A DNA stretch of 34,231 nucleotides from Lachnospiraceae bacterium NE2001 (GTDB lineage: Bacteria; Bacillota; Clostridia; Lachnospirales; Lachnospiraceae), in NCBI GenBank assembly GCA_900110635.1, contig FOEK01000028.1, forward strand, positions 1 through 34,231, read 5' to 3'. Shown here one piece after another: positions 32,747 through 34,231 of the stretch. The position numbers and the translations under genes were made by a program. A model generated the notes under the pieces. It did not search any database and had not been told where the DNA came from. It saw nothing but the letters and a program-made list of their open reading frames with translations. Position 1 is the stretch's first letter, and every line of letters begins with the position of its first letter.

Positions 32747-34165
32747 ATGGGTGGATTTTTTGCAACAGCATTAAAGAGTGATTCTGTTTTTGATCTTTTT
32801 TATGGAACAGATTATCATTCACATCTTGGAACAAGACGTGCAGGACTTGTAGTTCATGGCAGAAATGGATTCAACAGGGCTATTCACAATATCGAGAATG
32901 CACCATTTAGAAGTAAGTTCGGTAAGGACGTGCACGAGATGGAGGGAAATCTTGGTATCGGATGTATCTCAGATTATGATCCTCAGCCGCTGCTTGTTCG
33001 TTCACATCACGGAACCTACGCTATAGCTTGTGTAGGTAAGATAAATAACTCAGATGAGCTTCTTGCTGATGTATTTAGGAACGGCGGATCACATTTCCAG
33101 ATGATGAGTACTGGCGAGGTTAATAAGACTGAGCTTACAGCTGCACTTATTAATCAGAAGGATAATATCATCGAGGGTATCAAGTTTGCACAGGAATCAA
33201 TTGATGGTTCTATGACTATACTTCTGCTGACTCAGGATGCTGTATATCTTGCGCGCGACAAGTTTGGTCGTACTCCACTTGTTATTGGTTATAAAGAAGG
33301 AGAGGGCTTCTGCGCTGCATTTGAATCCTTCTCATATTTGAATCTCGGTTATAAGGATTTTAAGGAAATGGGTCCTGGCGAGATTGATGTTATGACTCCA
33401 GAGGCTGTTACTGTTATGGAGAAGCCGGGAGAGAAGCTTAGAATATGTACATTCCTTTGGGTTTATTACGGATATCCTTCATCAAGATATGAGGGTGTCT
33501 CAGTTGAGGAAATGAGATATAAGTGTGGTGAGGCACTTGCTAAGAGAGATGGTTACACCAAGGCTGAGATCGACTCAGTTGCTGGAGTACCTGATTCTGG
33601 AACAGCACATGCTATGGGATATGCAAATGAATCTGGCGTACCATTTTCCCGACCTTTTGTAAAGTACACACCAACCTGGCCACGTTCATTTATGCCAACA
33701 CATCAGAACAAGCGTAATCTGATCGCTAAAATGAAACTTATTCCAGTACATGAGCTGATTGATGGCAAGAAGCTTCTTCTTATCGACGATTCAATCGTTA
33801 GAGGAACACAGCTTCGCGAGACCACAGAATTCCTGTACGAGAGTGGAGCATCAGAGGTTCATATCAGACCTGCTTGTCCACCACTTCTCTTTGGATGTAA
33901 ATATATCAACTTCTCCAGATCCAACTCAGAGATGGAGCTTATCGCAAGACGTGTGATCGCTGAGGAAGAGGGAGAAGAAGTAGAACGTACAATCCTGGAT
34001 GATTATGCAAATCCAGATTCAGACAGATATCACCTGATGCTGGAGAAGATCAGACAGAAGCTGAACTTCACATCACTTAAGTTCAATCGTCTGGACGATA
34101 TGATCGCTGCAACCGGAATGGATAAAGACCAGCTTTGCACATACTGCTGGGACGGCCGCGAATAA
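32747..34165 (+). CDS. Amidophosphoribosyltransferase-like protein without the catalytic Cys
   Basis: 472 residues, behind AAGGAG. The whole chain aligns with PurF: an N-terminal Ntn-hydrolase glutaminase domain (HSHLGTRRAGLVVHG, then RDKFGRTPLVIG) and a C-terminal phosphoribosyltransferase domain with the PRPP loop LLLIDDSIVRGTQL (about 343-356). Four cysteines equivalent to the 4Fe-4S ligands of Bacillus PurF are present (C234, C384, C464, C467). However, the protein begins MGGFFA where PurF begins with Cys after propeptide or Met removal, so the glutaminase nucleophile is gone. It resembles the MGGFF-type PurF paralogs that I recall from Lachnospiraceae. It may use free ammonia or serve another role. 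It is probably not the cell's main purF, though no other copy can be checked here. Confidence 0.88.
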   Translation: MGGFFATALKSDSVFDLFYGTDYHSHLGTRRAGLVVHGRNGFNRAIHNIENAPFRSKFGKDVHEMEGNLGIGCISDYDPQPLLVRSHHGTYAIACVGKINNSDELLADVFRNGGSHFQMMSTGEVNKTELTAALINQKDNIIEGIKFAQESIDGSMTILLLTQDAVYLARDKFGRTPLVIGYKEGEGFCAAFESFSYLNLGYKDFKEMGPGEIDVMTPEAVTVMEKPGEKLRICTFLWVYYGYPSSRYEGVSVEEMRYKCGEALAKRDGYTKAEIDSVAGVPDSGTAHAMGYANESGVPFSRPFVKYTPTWPRSFMPTHQNKRNLIAKMKLIPVHELIDGKKLLLIDDSIVRGTQLRETTEFLYESGASEVHIRPACPPLLFGCKYINFSRSNSEMELIARRVIAEEEGEEVERTILDDYANPDSDRYHLMLEKIRQKLNFTSLKFNRLDDMIAATGMDKDQLCTYCWDGRE

Positions 34166-34172
34166 AAGAACA

Positions 34173-34210
34173 AAAGCCGATTCTCTATTTTGAGAATCGG
34201 CTTTATTTTT
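34173..34210 (+). terminator. Terminator after the PurF-like gene
   Basis: AAAGCCGATTCTC (34173-34185) and GAGAATCGGCTTT (34192-34204) form a perfect 13-base stem, followed by ATTTTT. Confidence 0.92.
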
Positions 34211-34231
34211 ACTTGTGGTAGGGTTCATGGT

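Overview
This window reads as the chromosome of a low-GC anaerobic Firmicute, most likely a Lachnospiraceae member of the Butyrivibrio/Pseudobutyrivibrio type. This is inferred from gene content and protein style: a flavodiiron protein, DUF1848 and DUF975 proteins, a PurF-like protein with an MGGFF start, an NptA-type Na/Pi transporter, many GGDEF and hybrid-kinase proteins, AGGAGG-type ribosome binding sites and AT-rich spacers. No RNA gene, CRISPR array or complete insertion sequence was seen.

Layout. (1) Positions 1-5700 look like accessory DNA. They hold the 5' end of an ISLre2-type transposase gene on the minus strand, a translationally coupled pair of unrecognised genes (480-2809), a methyltransferase-like protein, a DUF1848 Fe-S protein and a small acidic protein. 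A near-identical 19-base motif lies on either side of the four-gene block. (2) Positions 5777-10580 hold a SEC-C protein preceded by a terminator-like hairpin, a small anchored protein, a GAF-like/GGDEF diguanylate cyclase and a beta-lactamase-fold serine hydrolase. (3) Positions 10696-20114 are the most striking part, a four-gene signalling operon closed by a terminator. It encodes an Hpt protein, an APC-type permease fused to a hybrid histidine kinase, a membrane protein with two periplasmic solute-binding domains, PAS repeats and GGDEF, and a 7TM-PAS-HisKA-REC-REC protein with no ATPase domain. (4) Positions 20222-26337 hold a MIF-like tautomerase plus HAD phosphatase, an AEC transporter, a small membrane protein, upp, a DUF975 protein with a Gly/Tyr/Pro-rich tail, a small unknown and a YegS/DagK-type lipid kinase. 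Several spacers carry related TGTGACAAAG hairpins. (5) Positions 26450-34204 hold a Na/Pi cotransporter followed by a broken response-regulator remnant, a copper ATPase fused to a CopZ-like domain, a flavodiiron protein and a PurF-like protein lacking its catalytic cysteine.

How the genes may work together (inference). In the 10.7-20.1 kb operon, amino acids or related small solutes could be sensed during transport by the permease-kinase and in the periplasm by the solute-binding domains. Phosphate could pass through three receiver domains and the separate Hpt protein, and the output would include c-di-GMP synthesis. The ATPase-less HisKA-REC-REC protein would need a partner kinase, and the complete kinase two genes upstream is the obvious candidate.
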